64,000 bases of DNA from Chondrosia reniformis (Eukaryota > Porifera > Demospongiae > Chondrillida > Chondrillidae). Shown here one piece after another: positions 1-12,200 of this stretch; position 1 is the first letter of the stretch; every line of letters starts with the position of its first letter. Under the pieces are notes generated by a model that did no database searches, had not been told where the DNA came from, and saw only the letters and a list, made by a program, of their open reading frames with translations. The stretch spans positions 4,954,501 through 5,018,500 of the forward strand of contig OX359193.1 in NCBI GenBank assembly GCA_947172415.1, in the 5' to 3' direction. The position numbers were made by a program, and so were the translations under genes.

Positions 1-63
1 TATCATCTTCAATGTATTTGTTTCATATGCTCTGTTACATGTTTACTGTATTTGATATTCTAG

Positions 64-587
64 GTTAAGTCCAGTGACTCCAATGTAACTGAAAACGCTG
101 ATACCTCAATTAATCCGATCACACTAGTAACTATCATTGTGCCAAGTGTTGTAGGAGGAGGAGTTCTAATAGTTCTTATCATTGGTATTTTTTGTCTCCT
201 TTATTTCAAGTACGTAATATGTTACAAAATAATGGCGTTGGTGTTATAAGCAGACTGTTTTCATCTTAAAATTGATGCATCTTCTTTTTGATATCTTTGT
301 TTGAAGATGTAAGTATTCCAAAAAGCATGCAGAGTTTACAGTTAAAGGGGTTTCAGATCTACCAATCCAAAATCCTTTATTCCATGAAGATGCCTTTGAC
401 TTTGTCAGTACACTAGACTCAACAGCTGCATCTACTTTGCGGCCCGGATCAAATACCAGTAAATACAAAGTGTAAATGCATTTTCATTGAAAGTTAATTC
501 ATTGTCTTTTTCTGTATCTTCTCAGAGTGGCTGGATGAACCCATTACAGCAATTGATGATGTAGATAATGCAAATGTTGAAGTATGA
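64..587 (+). CDS. 3' end of an upstream SRCR/GAIN receptor paralogue (TM helix and tail)
   Basis: Partial gene running in from the left. Three exons, 64-209, 307-458 and 526-587 (stop TGA 585-587), match exon for exon the last three exons of the complete receptor at 23,338-23,861, with the same splice phases (enter phase 0, then 2, then 1). The first exon encodes a short extracellular stalk and one hydrophobic helix ([20 protein letters not shown]) followed by YFK. The second and third encode a cytoplasmic tail of about 70 residues with an NPLF motif and a C-terminal NVEV. Reading frame, splice sites and stop are intact, so the paralogue may be functional. One visible replacement is Arg for Gln in the tail (LRP versus LQP). 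Bases 1-63 are the upstream intron. The extracellular part lies outside the window. Confidence 0.82.
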
Positions 588-840
588 AGTGAACCTTTAC
601 GTTAAATTAGAAGTTACTCTATATCTCCAAATATCTGAAACATTTTTTGTATTTTGTTGCTTATATACCATATTTTTGGTAAGTATATGAAATAGATATC
701 ATATATATATATAATGCCTAATCATATTATATGCACACAGAAGAAACTTGTTTAAATTCAAGTTGAATTATATATGTTCTACTTCATGCTCTACGTATAC
801 AGAGTATTAATAGTCATTTTCATACAATGCTCTGCTCAGG

Positions 841-1561
841 GCTCTCTGCCTCCCAAAAGTCTTTATTAGGACCAAATAATACAATGCCTATTTCTACCAA
901 CCAGGTACCTTGCATGATTATGCTTGTCGACAAGGCTGTGTTGATAAGTAGGTGTTTGGGATATTTAGTACGAATGAGGCTGCATACCCCGCCAATTAAA
1001 GCAGCGGCGACCAGAATCATGTGCATCCGTGCATCGAGGGAGGTGCGTCCTCCGACATGAAAGAAGAACAGTATTCCTTCCATCAGCCATGCAAAACCAT
1101 AAAAAAACTTTCCAGTGTCCTTGGGAAGTGACTTGAGGCCACAGTGAATGGCTAAATCAATGACACCAGAAAGAATAAAAAAGGAGTACATGGTTGCGTG
1201 TTGGGCTTTCTCGACGCTGAACGGCTTTTGGCTTAAACTAAGCGGTTCCCAAAAAACATGCCAATTTTTTTCTTCTTCGGGAGTTAATTCGAGAAAACAT
1301 TCTACAAAACCAGCCAAAATGGTGAATAATAAACGGAGGCATGGTTCAATTGGTAAACGGGGAGAACATGGAAAAGGAATGAAAGAAAGATGTTGGTATC
1401 CGTTCAACCACCTCTCCTCCGTCGAACTTAATTCCTTTGCGATTTCTACAAGTCTCCAATTTCCTGTTATAGAAGTGTCCGACAACACTCATTACGGCCC
1501 AGAGTGTGCCATACAGGCCAATGAAGATTCCGGGCACCCAGTGACCAGAGAGAGATCCCAT
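841..1561 (-). pseudogene. TMEM45-like (DUF716) pseudogene, copy A
   Basis: Broken duplicate of the intact gene at 25,194-26,306. The start (MGSLSGHW, ATG at 1561) and most transmembrane segments are recognisable. An extra T near 1434 (run of three T where copy B has two) shifts the frame after about 43 codons. The last part of the gene is missing: the sequence jumps near 841 from the receptor's 3' flank directly into the TMEM45 frame, removing about 1.47 kb that in copy B holds the C-terminal coding region and the intergenic spacer. The jump occurs at a shared GGC, consistent with microhomology-mediated deletion. The remaining frames would give only truncated membrane peptides. Confidence 0.85.
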
Positions 1562-2801
1562 TGCCCTTATTATCGCATAATAAACATAAAGAATAAAACC
1601 GCTAACGGCATAATATATACGTGCACAGGAACGTACAAGGACACGTTTCCGCCAACAATATACATACCTTGACACTTACATCATTAGACGAGCTGGATTA
1701 ACTATCCTTATAAAACCTTTAGGTTAATCAATTAAGCATTGAAAGGCATATATACACGTACAGACTTTGCGGATATAACAGCCACAGGCCGCACATTAAT
1801 TCAGTGTATCACCATATATTTCCTATACTTGACAGACAACATGTTCAACCTCTGATTTTTATAAATTATAACAGCAGAAATCACAAAAATGTCTTATAAA
1901 TTACATTATACATACTGGCTTTAAGTGTCACTGACTGTATTATATTAATTATATACCCTAAACATAAATACTTTGTGTTAATTATGTGACTGGGAGATAG
2001 CGTTGTACAGAATGTGATCAGAAGCTGAATCCATATCTAAGTGCAAGCTAGTATGTATAGAATATTTGAGGAAGTTAGGTTCATTCCTCATGTCAGGTGA
2101 GAAGGAAAAAGACCCATGGGTAGGCCTGATTATCAACCTGCATCTGCACTAATTAGTATGAATGAAAAATAACTATTTACATAGCTCAGTGGCAAAGCAC
2201 TAGTGGTCTAGCCAGCTGTCCTGGTTTGATTCCCAGCAATTGCTCCACTTGTTTTTTATCCTTATTATTAAGTTGAGAATTATTACTTGTGGAACAAGTA
2301 CATACTATATATAGATCACTGTTTTTAATATTTGTCTCCAATTTAAGGCTTCTGTCATAATGAAGTGAGGTGGTCAAGCATGACAATTGCACCTATATTT
2401 TCATATCTTATATATTAATTATAAACATTATTTATAATTTAAATGGTGAGCTGCACTCGAATTACTTGCAATTGGTTACTTTTTGTTGGGCTTATATATA
2501 GTCGTAATCTTAAGGACTATATATTATATTATTGCTTGGGCGATGTATCTACTTAATAGTATTTTCTAGCATGTTAATGTGACACCATTTTTTTGGCCTA
2601 TACATACATACATGCACGTAATCAGATGCGTACCGAATATGTATACATTGTACAGAATAAATATTTCAAATAACACCAAAGTTAAGATCAACTCTACCTA
2701 ACACCCAACCACATCCACTGTAATTAAGAGTGACAGTTTACCATTAGTAAAGCCTGTTTTTATACTGAAAAGGGAAAAAACTCAAACCAACAAGAATCAG
2801 T
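1562..2801. other. Intergenic DNA of the duplicated block
   Basis: No coding exon seen. The sequence is shared with about 26,307-27,711. It contains a tRNA-like SINE-type module at 2182-2233. The rest is AT-rich with no structure I can name. Confidence 0.6.
2182..2233 (+). repeat. tRNA-derived SINE / tRNA pseudogene (A and B boxes)
   Basis: TAGCTCAGTGG (2182-2192) fits a pol III A box and GGTTTGATTCC (2223-2233) fits a B box, about 30 bp apart. A clean acceptor stem and five-pair T stem cannot be folded, so this is not a working tRNA. It is present at the same place in copy B (26,916-26,967), so it predates the duplication. Confidence 0.5.
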
Positions 2802-2939
2802 CTTTTGAAAGGACCATCTTTCAATTTTTAGAGCGTCACTGAGAAAGTCCCTCGGGGTCGAAACATCTGACAATCAAGAAGAGACAACAAAAGTGCATCT
2901 TTAGATGCTCCAAAAGGCAAACGATGATCCTTTCAAAAG
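2802..2939. mobile_element. Small inverted-repeat element (MITE-like), family 1, copy A
   Basis: Imperfect terminal inverted repeats begin CTTTTGAAAGG and end CCTTTCAAAAG. The interior holds a second stem (GAGCGTC paired with GATGCTC) around a small hairpin followed by GAAAC. The orthologous copy is at 27,712-27,838. No protein is encoded. Confidence 0.6.
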
Positions 2940-3125
2940 TTAAGTTCGACACAGTGAGAAGAAAACCATATTCTATTAACAAGAATAAGGTAAGGTTATT
3001 GATTGGTTGAACATTTATTATTTTATTATTAAAATTATTTGTTTTAATTGAAATGTCTAAATTAAAATGATGTACGAGATTGGCTATACCTTGGATATTA
3101 AGTCAGCAAATTGTTAAAATGAATC

Positions 3126-5494
3126 ATCTTCTTGCCTTTCTACCAATCTTAAATACCGACCTAAAAAAGAAAATGAATACTTGTATCTATGATGATTATT
3201 TCAAAAAAGACCTAAAACATAACCTTCTATTTCTAGTCTTTTAGACAATATTTTGTCTTCTTTGACCTCATTTAGCTCATTTGGAAATACAGACATTAAG
3301 ATTTCCATATCAACATTAGGTGAATTCAGCATATCTAATGCACTAAAAGTATTATTGGAAAGACCTAAGATGGTTCACGAAAACAACCAGTTGTAATATA
3401 CGTACATGTACATATATAGTATCGATTATACATAACTGTGTTATCTACAAAGGTAAGTGTATGTACCTTCTCAATTTACCATCACCTCTGATATTTACAC
3501 TAGATCCTAGCTTCATAGCCCACATGGAATTTGATAGTACAATTGACCTTTAAACACAACAATGGAGTTGAGGGTAAAATGATAGGGATGCCTTCTAATT
3601 ACACCAACTTATCTTTGAGATGGTTGATAAGTCTTTGGATCATTTATGGATAGAGTGTTTTCTAAGAATCAGAGTTTCGACCCTTGAGGTCTCTCAGTCA
3701 GTGAAAAAGACCCCCAGGGTCGAAAGGTCCAATTCTCAAGAAACAAACTGCATTTATAGATGCTCAAAAGATTAAAGATGAACCATTCTCAAAGATGAGT
3801 TAAGTGTAATTAAGTCAGTGCTTAAAACAGGTGCATTACAAATATCCCATTCAATCCTGTTTAAACTAAAGAAAGATACAAACCTGAGCACATCCAGTCC
3901 ATTTTTAACCTTATTCTCCATTGAAACAAATTCATTAAATCTTTCTTCCTTTACACATCCAACATCATATCCTGTAAAAGTCAGCAACAATAGGAGGAAT
4001 AAGGGTATCTGAACAAGTTAGATACGCTACTGAAACATAACTAGACATTTGGATCAACACATTATGAACAGTTGTACATAAAGCAAATCCCAAATGTAAC
4101 ATGTACCTTTTCTTGTTAATCTTGTATCAGCATTATCTGGTCTTAGAGACAACCGAAACTCTGCACGACTACCAGAATACAATTTTAAGCATGAAATACA
4201 AGGTACGTGCGTATGTATATAGGCTTCTGTTACCTTGTAAACATGCGATATGGTTCAGTTGTACCATTAGTTGTACATGTGAGATCGTCAATTAGTACTC
4301 CTATGTACCCATCTTATCTTCCAATCATAAATGGTGGCCGCCGAAAAATTGCTAAAGATGCATTTATCCCAGCAATTACACCCTGTGACCATACAAAAAC
4401 GTTATATGCATTATACGTGTTTTTGATGTAATTAACATATGTATGTAGTAACATGTTATATATAATAATGAGAAATACACCACCAAAAAATACAAAAAGT
4501 CAAGTAAATATGTCATCTTTATTTATGAAAAGATCACTGATAAGAGAAACATCTAACTATTGTGGAGCTTAGCAAAGAGAATGTAAGTTAACAAAGATAT
4601 ATTCTCATCGAAAGCACTAAGAAAACTTTACATTTCTATTACGTCAGGTAGTTAATTTATCTACTATGCACTTATACAGGAGACTTAGAAAATATGATGT
4701 TTTCAATATTTATAGTTTAAATACTTGTGAAGCGGCTTCTTCATATCCAGTAGTACCATTTATCTGCCCAGCCAAAAAGAGTCCTTTGACTTTGTGACTC
4801 TCTAATGATGGCTTCAGCTGTCTGGGATCCAGATAGTCATACTCAACACCATAACCTGTATGCATGTGTTTGGTAGTAACAAGGATCAATTATAACTGAA
4901 AAGGACAAACCTGGTTGGAGAATGTTCGCATTCTCTAAACCAGCTATGCAGTTCACCATTTGCTGTTGTAAATTAGCAGGTAGAGTACAAGATATTCCAT
5001 TAGGATAAATTACATCACTATTTAGACCTACACAAATAGATAGAATGAAAAGGTTTCACTTATTAGGAAGTTACATAATTACTAGTATACTCACTGAATA
5101 CACGTACACTTATATAATACACATGACCTAGCTACAGTATACCAATGCCACATTAGAATTGCTACTTCTATGACAGTAACCTTCTGGTTCAAGCCATATC
5201 TGATGGTTTCTTCCTTTGAACCTGAGCACTTTAGATTCAATAGATGGACAGTATCTAAATACAAACAATAAACACTCACATCACACAAATCTCTAAGTGT
5301 ACCTCCAACACCCATATACATGCCTGCATTTGAAAGTGTTCCGATGCCTATGGTGAAGATACAATACAATTCATACAGGTATCTCCACTTGTGTGTTCAT
5401 GAAGGAAAAAGGTGTAGGTGGTTCATCTCCATCCTGTGACTGCATGTAGTATGTGGAAGTTAATTGTCTTTCCATCCAATCTAGGAGGTGTATC
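3126..5494 (-). pseudogene. MTO1: MTO1 3'-half pseudogene, copy A
   Basis: Duplicate of the 3' part of the intact MTO1 gene at 28,308-37,145. Homologues of the exons encoding [68 protein letters not shown] and later ones are visible. The breaks are decisive. A 4-nt insertion in the TPPRLDGKT exon (near 5440-5450) causes a frameshift and an early stop. The exon encoding CHLTHTN is deleted, as are the PAGRLGD exon and the two last exons including the stop. All 5' exons with the FAD-binding motif are absent. An in-frame 6-nt insertion adds two residues near the DDLTTNG motif. No product is expected. Confidence 0.88.
3606..3801. mobile_element. Inverted-repeat element (MITE-like), family 2, copy A
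   Basis: Ends are imperfect inverted repeats (AACTTATCTTTGAGATGGTT at left; the right end reads the complement with one insertion and a mismatch). The centre holds a GACCC...GGGTC hairpin followed by GAAA. It sits in what was an MTO1 intron. The orthologous copy is at 29,803-29,999. Non-coding. Confidence 0.6.
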
Positions 5495-5715
5495 TTCAAA
5501 TTAACAGAAAGCGTGGTACATAAAACAGGATATATACATAAATCCTCTCTAGTTGTGACTCATGTCACCAGTCATAAAATATGTGTATATATATGAATAT
5601 GCATGAACCAGAAAAAACAAACAGGGAACAAGAAGGTTATCTTCCTAGTCCTAAATACGTATTAGTAAAATATTGTAAATGAATTATACTGTTATAAAGT
5701 ATTCCACGATATTAA

Positions 5716-6253
5716 ATCAATAATATTAAATTTAGCAGTTTTTCATCCAATGATCACCTAAATAACGAATAATAGTTCTAATGTGACTTTCCGCTTCATT
5801 TGATCTCTACATAGTACAGAATATATGGAAAACGCCTTTTTTAATATATTTTGTTACAAAATAACATCACAATAATAATAGTACAATACAATTTACAATA
5901 GAGAGCATACAGTATGCATAAAAGAAAGTTTGTTATAACAGTAAATGTCCGGATTAATCAAACAGATACTACAAGATAGATGTCAATGGGGATCAGACAT
6001 GAACTCCTTGCTGATCTCGAGCCTCTGGTTGCCATGATTGATTGTCGCAATAGAGTGAGAGAAATCCTGCATCTCAGCATTTAATCGTCTATTTGAAGTT
6101 CATAGCTTTCGTAGTTTTTGAGATATGAGCGGCCGAAAATCGATTTGGCCGATTATTGGTTGGTTACTTTTATGTCACGTATAGCATGTCTAAAGGAAGT
6201 GGGTGGGACTGGAAAAGGGCGTAGTTTTTTAGAGAGACGATCACGTTGACCAT
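5716..6253 (+). promoter_or_regulatory. Upstream region of the receptor gene
   Basis: Unique sequence between the end of duplication copy A and the receptor start codon, so it must contain the promoter and 5' UTR. I see no clear TATA box at a defined distance and no ORF. The boundary with copy A lies about 540 bp before the ATG. Confidence 0.4.
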
Positions 6254-9200
6254 ATGGCAAACTACGAAAGGAAGCTTCTCCTGGTTTGCTTTGTCATTGC
6301 AGGACTTTATATTTGGTCGTATGAATCATTAGAGAGTAAGCACTTAGGCAAAATTGCTTGATAGGCCTAAATAACAGTCTTTAAAAGCCATACATTTACA
6401 TCCAGTTCGTTTGGTTGGCGGTCGAAATGATTCGGAGGGTCGAATTGAAGTTCTGTATAACGATATCTGGGGAACCATTTGTGATGACATGTGGGATACT
6501 TTAGATGCTGCAGTAGCATGTAAGGAAGCAGGATGGCCCAACGTTGTTCAAATACGAGACACTTTCGGACCTGGGAACGGAACTATTTGGCTAGACGAAT
6601 TAAATTGCAGAGGAAACGAAGAAAGTCTTGCAAATTGTAGCCATACAGGATGGAATATGAGTGATTGTGATCATAGCGAAGATGCTGGTTTAATCTGCGC
6701 AGGTAGGCCTACAATATCCATAATTTAAGGTATACGTACGTTAATTAGACCTATTTATTCAACCATAGACAAGATTCGTCTAGTCGGTGGCAGGAACCAC
6801 TCTGAAGGTCGTGTTGAGGTTTACTATAATGACCAGTGGGGTCGAGTGTGCAGCAATGGCTGGGAACAAGTTGATGCTGATGTAGTATGCAAACAGGTAG
6901 GCTTTTCCAATGGGACAAGAGAAATTCCCTCTCCTGGAAGATTTGGTAATAGTTCAGGTCAAGTGTGGTTGGATGGTATTGCATGCAATGGAAGCGAGAA
7001 ATATCTGAGGGACTGTGTCCACAGTGGTTGGGGTGATCACAGCTGTGCTGCAAATGGAGATGCAGCGGTTATCTGTATAGGTGAGTCAATGTAGACTACT
7101 GTTGATACAAAAGGAGCACAGCTTGATTAATATATGTACTGTGTATGTATACTACTAAACCTTGATGGTTTCTTGTGATCCTTGTGTCTGTCAGTAACTT
7201 GCAATGACATAACCTGTCAGAATGGAGGAACCTGCCAAATTGGGATTTGTCAGTGTGTCAGCGGTTATGGTGGAGTCTATTGTGAAAGCTTTATTAGTTA
7301 GTCAGAACATAGTTCTGTACATTAAAATATCTTCTGTATGTGCCGACTTAACTGTGTGTGCATATATGTCCGTATGTATGTAGATGCTACTGTACGCTTA
7401 GCAGGAGGAGGGAATGCAACTTCAGGCAGGGTGGAAATACTTCATGACGGAATTTGGGGTACCGTATGTGATGATGGTTGGAGTACAACTGATGGCCAAG
7501 TTGTGTGTCATCAGCTAGGCTATCCTGGTATCATATCCGCTCCCTGCTGTGCACATAACGGTCGAGGAAGTGGACAGATTTGGTTAGACGATGTCAGGTG
7601 CAATGGAGATGAGGAAGAACTAGCAGATTGTAATCACCAAGGTTGGGGGGATCACAACTGTGGACACTATGAGGATGCAAGTGTGAACTGTTTAGGTGAG
7701 TAGTTCATAACAAATGAACACACAATGAAAGATATAGTGTCATGGCCAAGCATACTCTAATGCAGGTCGTGTGAGATTGGTTGGTGGACGTAATGCTTCA
7801 GAAGGAAGGGTGGAGTTCTACAATGGTAGCCACTGGGGTACAGTCTGTGATAGAGAATGGGACATCGACGATGCCAAAGTTGTATGCAAGGAGCTAGGAT
7901 ATCCCAATGCTAGAGTAGCAGTTGGTTCTGCTCTGTTTGGAGAAGGCAGTGTACCTGTACTTCTTAATGATGTTCTGTGCACTGGTAATGAAAGCAAGTT
8001 CTCAGACTGTCCTAGCAATAAGCAAATTGCAAGTAGCTGTAGTCACTCAAACGATGCTGGTGTGATCTGCTTAGGTTAGTTAGATTTGCAGAAATTGATC
8101 AAAAGTCTTTTGGGTAAGTAAATAAAAGCAATACCCTTTTTGATAAATAGTATCTTGCAGCCAGATCACATGTCAAAATGGGGGCACATGCACTGGAGGT
8201 GTATGCATCTGTGGCAGTGAATACAAGGGAAAACTGTGTGAAACTGTGACAGGTATGTTTAAGAAATCAAAATTTGCTTTCTAGTTGCTTTAAAATTGTG
8301 TGAGCATGTAATAATATATTTAGATGTACTTATCTACTGGCTTTCTTGAGCTATTTCTCATGCATCTCTCAGTTGCTGTTATATTGGGATTACGATAATT
8401 GTGTGATAACTGATTACCTCTTTATTGTGCAGTTGACGTTCGCTTAATCGGTGGTAACGCCACTTCTGAAGGTCGTGTTGAAATATTCCATGAAAACACC
8501 TGGGGTACTGTCTGTGACGACCTGTGGGACATCAATGATGCAAGAGTGGTATGTCGTCAGCTTGGATATTCAGATGCTGAAGAGGCCATCCTGGAAGCTG
8601 AATTTGGTGCAGGATCAGGGCAAATCTGGCTAGATGAGGTTGAGTGTAGTGGAAATGAAACATTGCTTGCCAATTGCTCCTTCCCTGAATGGGGTACAGC
8701 TGATTGTTTTCATTCCCATGATTCTGGTGTTAAGTGCAATGGTAAGAATGTCTTAATATAATGAAATAATGTGGTTGAGTGAAAAGATGCTATCCAAATA
8801 CAGGTGTAATAGTATCTATCATCATTTATGCATATGTAGTCATATTATATAACGTTTGTCAAAATATGTTACAGAGTTGAAAACGTTACTGATTGAATCC
8901 TAAGCCATCCAATAATTGTAATAGGCAGCAGGAGTCACACTGTATAATATTCTCTTCGAAATCATCTATTGAAAAACAGCCTCCTATATAGCTATGATCA
9001 TATAAAATTGCTATGGATAAAATTACCATTAGCAGTGGAAAGCGCGGGGCTAAATTCCCCCAAGAAGGGATGGAAATGTTAAAGTTCATGGTCCAGTGTA
9101 TACTCACTGTCAGGCACACCACCCCAGTCCGGGATCCCTTACTGTTGTTCTACTGTGGATGAACCTACCAAGTTACAAATTCTGTAATTGATTCCCTCTA

Positions 9201-12200
9201 GACCAACAGTGAGGAGGATTCCTAAGATCTCTAGGGAGGGTAGCTTGCTACCATACATCTTGTCACTGCCTTTTTCGTTTCAGTGATCATTGCCAGAGGG
9301 TACCCTGTGGAGATGGCAAATGGAGGGCCTGTCCTCCAACCACTTTAACAGTTATAGATAGATCCAAACATGGGTGAGGCGAGCCTTCTTATTAGGATTC
9401 CATTAATTACTTGTCTTTTTTAGACTGGATTAGGGGCATTTCAGTAGTTCAATTGGGGTTGACTGCACAGATGACACTTTGGCTGACCTGATAAAACCAC
9501 TTACTCTGCCCTTCAGCAAAAGCACCCTTCAACCTGAAACATCTGTCCCACCACTGTCATCAGTACAGAGCAGTCTGACTGTTTCTGATAATGAGATATC
9601 CAGTACTATAAAGTCCTTCACTAATGGGTCACCCCAATGCCTGAAGGGCAGGGAGTGGATGTAAAGCCCTCCTCCCAGCCCTTTCTTCCTTCATCGAACT
9701 GATACTCAGTGGTAACACTCCTGATATCAGCGCGGCCATTCTTTTTGGAGCCAACCTTACAGCATTGCCATGATCGAGGTCACAGAGATACAACCTCAGC
9801 ATCCCTTCTAGCAATATATTCCAGTGCTCGAGGAGCCAACAGAGATCCCATCTCATCCACCACCTTCAGACCAGCTACATTAATTGGTTGCTAGCCTTCC
9901 TAGGGTACAACTTACAGTAAGAGGTTGGACTCCACCTTCTTTCTTTTGTACTGCCTCTCTGAAACTGGATTCCCTGTTGGACCCCTCCTTTTCTGACTTT
10001 CCATTCACCACCTATGTTCTCGCCTGAGATCAGAATTACATCTGTTTCTTCTAGATGATGGTACTCTTGTAGGAAATATGGAAGACATTCTGCATGACCT
10101 CAAAGCAGTGGAGCAAGATGGTGCTGAACTAGGCTTGTCTTTAAGCCATCAAAAGTCAGAGGTGATTTTCATAGTTAGCAATACTAGAGCTACAGTTCTA
10201 TCTTGTTTCCCAGATATCCAGGTGGTGGATCCAGAAAATGCCACCATTTTAGGGTGTCAGATCACTGGCCTGTCTTCCATTTCAAAGTGATGAAGAAATA
10301 AGATATTATATGAACATTTGAATGCTTCCTACACATGCATAGAGATAGCTGGTGTTTTTGGCCTCAGCCTCATTGCATTGGCCTTCTTAAAAGCCCATGC
10401 TCACTGCATAGCCTGTGCTAGAGAGAAAGTGAGATCATACAGCAGGTTTCTGTTGTAATTCAGAGGGGGGGTGCAGCAGCTGCATTTGAATTTTAAGTGA
10501 TTTGGTATTAATTCAGTAACTCTTTCAAACTCTCCATTATATATATACATTTTGACAAAAGTTATACATATGATGCATTGTTTAAGAGAATGTTTTCTAT
10601 TAATATATTAGAGGATAACTCTTGTGATAAGGTGGTATGTCAAAATGGTGGAACATGTTTCGGTGGTGTCTGCACATGCTCTGATATTTATGAAGGAGAA
10701 GTCTGTGAAAGTATTGCATGTGAGTTTCAAAATTAACATCTTGACATACCAACTGACTCACTTCATTAAAAACTACTCTACTCCCTTTCCAGGTCCATAC
10801 ACTTGCCAAAACAATGGAACCTGCAACAATGGTGTATGCATGTGCCTTGCCCAATATAGTGGAATTCTCTGTGAGACTAACCTTTCTTCCACACCTTCAC
10901 CAACTACAACCACACTTGCTACAGCTACTGCATCAGTATCCTCTACCAGCCAGTGCGCTATGCCTGCCCCAACACCTACAAATGGAGGTAAATCATTTAA
11001 CTGTACATCTGCAGTGTATTCTTTGTGTTTTGAAATGTATTAGCCAAGTTTTGGCACACTTAACATCGAAGTATCATTATTTTTGCATATGGATAAATTA
11101 GTTTTAACTTTGTCAGTTTCTATTTTCTAGAGACAACAAGAATTGTTAATGGCCAAAATGCCTCTGAAGGACGAGTAGAGATATTGTATAATGGTGAATG
11201 GGGTACAGTTTGTGATGATCAGTGGGGATATGAGGAAGCCAATGTAGTCTGCAAGGAGTTAGGATGGCCCTTTGCAGTAAAGGGTACAGGGAGTGCTGTA
11301 TTTGGAGAGGGAACTGGCAGTATTTGGTTTGATGATGTATCATGTAGTGGCAGAGAAAACAGAATAAGTGACTGTACTCATTCTGGATGGGGCTGTCATA
11401 ATTGTGGGCATCATGAAGATGTAGGGGTAATATGTGCAGGTACGTAAGTTGTGTAGATGAATTACATATGGAATTCCCTGTTAAGCAATGTACAAACACA
11501 TGCATACTTACTCCATCAAAAATGGCTTTAACAACTTTTGAGACAAATTAACTAGTCAAATGATTTTGCAAGTCAAAATGGTATTGCTTTTATAATTCAG
11601 ATAAGATTCGTCTAGTCGGTGGCAGGAACCACTCTGAAGGTCGTGTTGAAGTTTACTATAATGACCAGTGGGGTCGAGTGTGCAGCAATGGCTGGGAGCA
11701 AATTGATGCTGATGTAGTGTGCAAACAGGTAGGCCTTTCCAATGGAGCAAGAGAAATTCCCTCTCCTGGAAGATTTGGTAATAGTTCAGGTCAAGTGTGG
11801 TTGGATGATATTGCATGCAATGGAAGCGAGAAATATCTGAGGGACTGTGTCCACAGTGGTTGGGGTGATCACAGCTGTGCTGCAAATGGAGACGCAGCGG
11901 TTATCTGTATAGGTGAGTCAATGTAGACTACTGTTGATATCTATAAATGGAATCTTGCTTGATTAATATATGTACTGTGTATGTATACTACTAAACCTTG
12001 ATGGTTTCTTGTGATCCTTGTGTCTGTCAGTAACTTGCAATGACATAACCTGTCAGAATGGAGGAACCTGCCAAAATGGGATTTGTCAGTGTGTCAGCGG
12101 TTATGGTGGAGTCTATTGTGAAAGCTTTATTAGTTAGTCAGAACATAGCTCTGTACATTAAAATATCTTCTGTATGTGCCGACTAAACTGTGTGTGCATA

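Larger units (their letters stand above)
1..5715. repeat. Segmental duplication, copy A (decayed)
   Basis: Nearly co-linear with about 23,272-32,700 in the same orientation. The order is receptor 3' end (+), TMEM45-like (-), intergenic SINE/MITEs, MTO1 (-). It starts at or before the window edge; similarity fades near 5,705-5,715 inside an MTO1 intron. Copy A lacks five blocks present in copy B: about 24,120-25,588, 27,351-27,531, 28,036-29,316, 31,503-32,262 and 32,545-32,660. It also carries small frameshifts. Introns and intergenic DNA are as similar as exons, which indicates a recent event. Coordinates of the right edge are by eye. Confidence 0.9.

Noticed and set aside
1148..1672. 174-codon frame on the + strand
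   Set aside because: Antisense of the TMEM45-like pseudogene; composition and position match a shadow frame.
2176..2250. Functional tRNA gene
   Set aside because: A and B boxes fit, but the acceptor stem does not pair and the T stem has only four pairs with an eight-base loop.
6751..7053. Antisense open frames over SRCR exons (also 11,146-11,505, 11,556-11,885, 14,784-15,143, 15,194-15,523)
   Set aside because: They are shadows of the SRCR coding frames and recur only because the exons are duplicated; no homology of their own.
9629..9894. Overlapping frames on both strands in the receptor intron
   Set aside because: Both lie in a decayed retrotransposon, and neither has a consistent coding signal.
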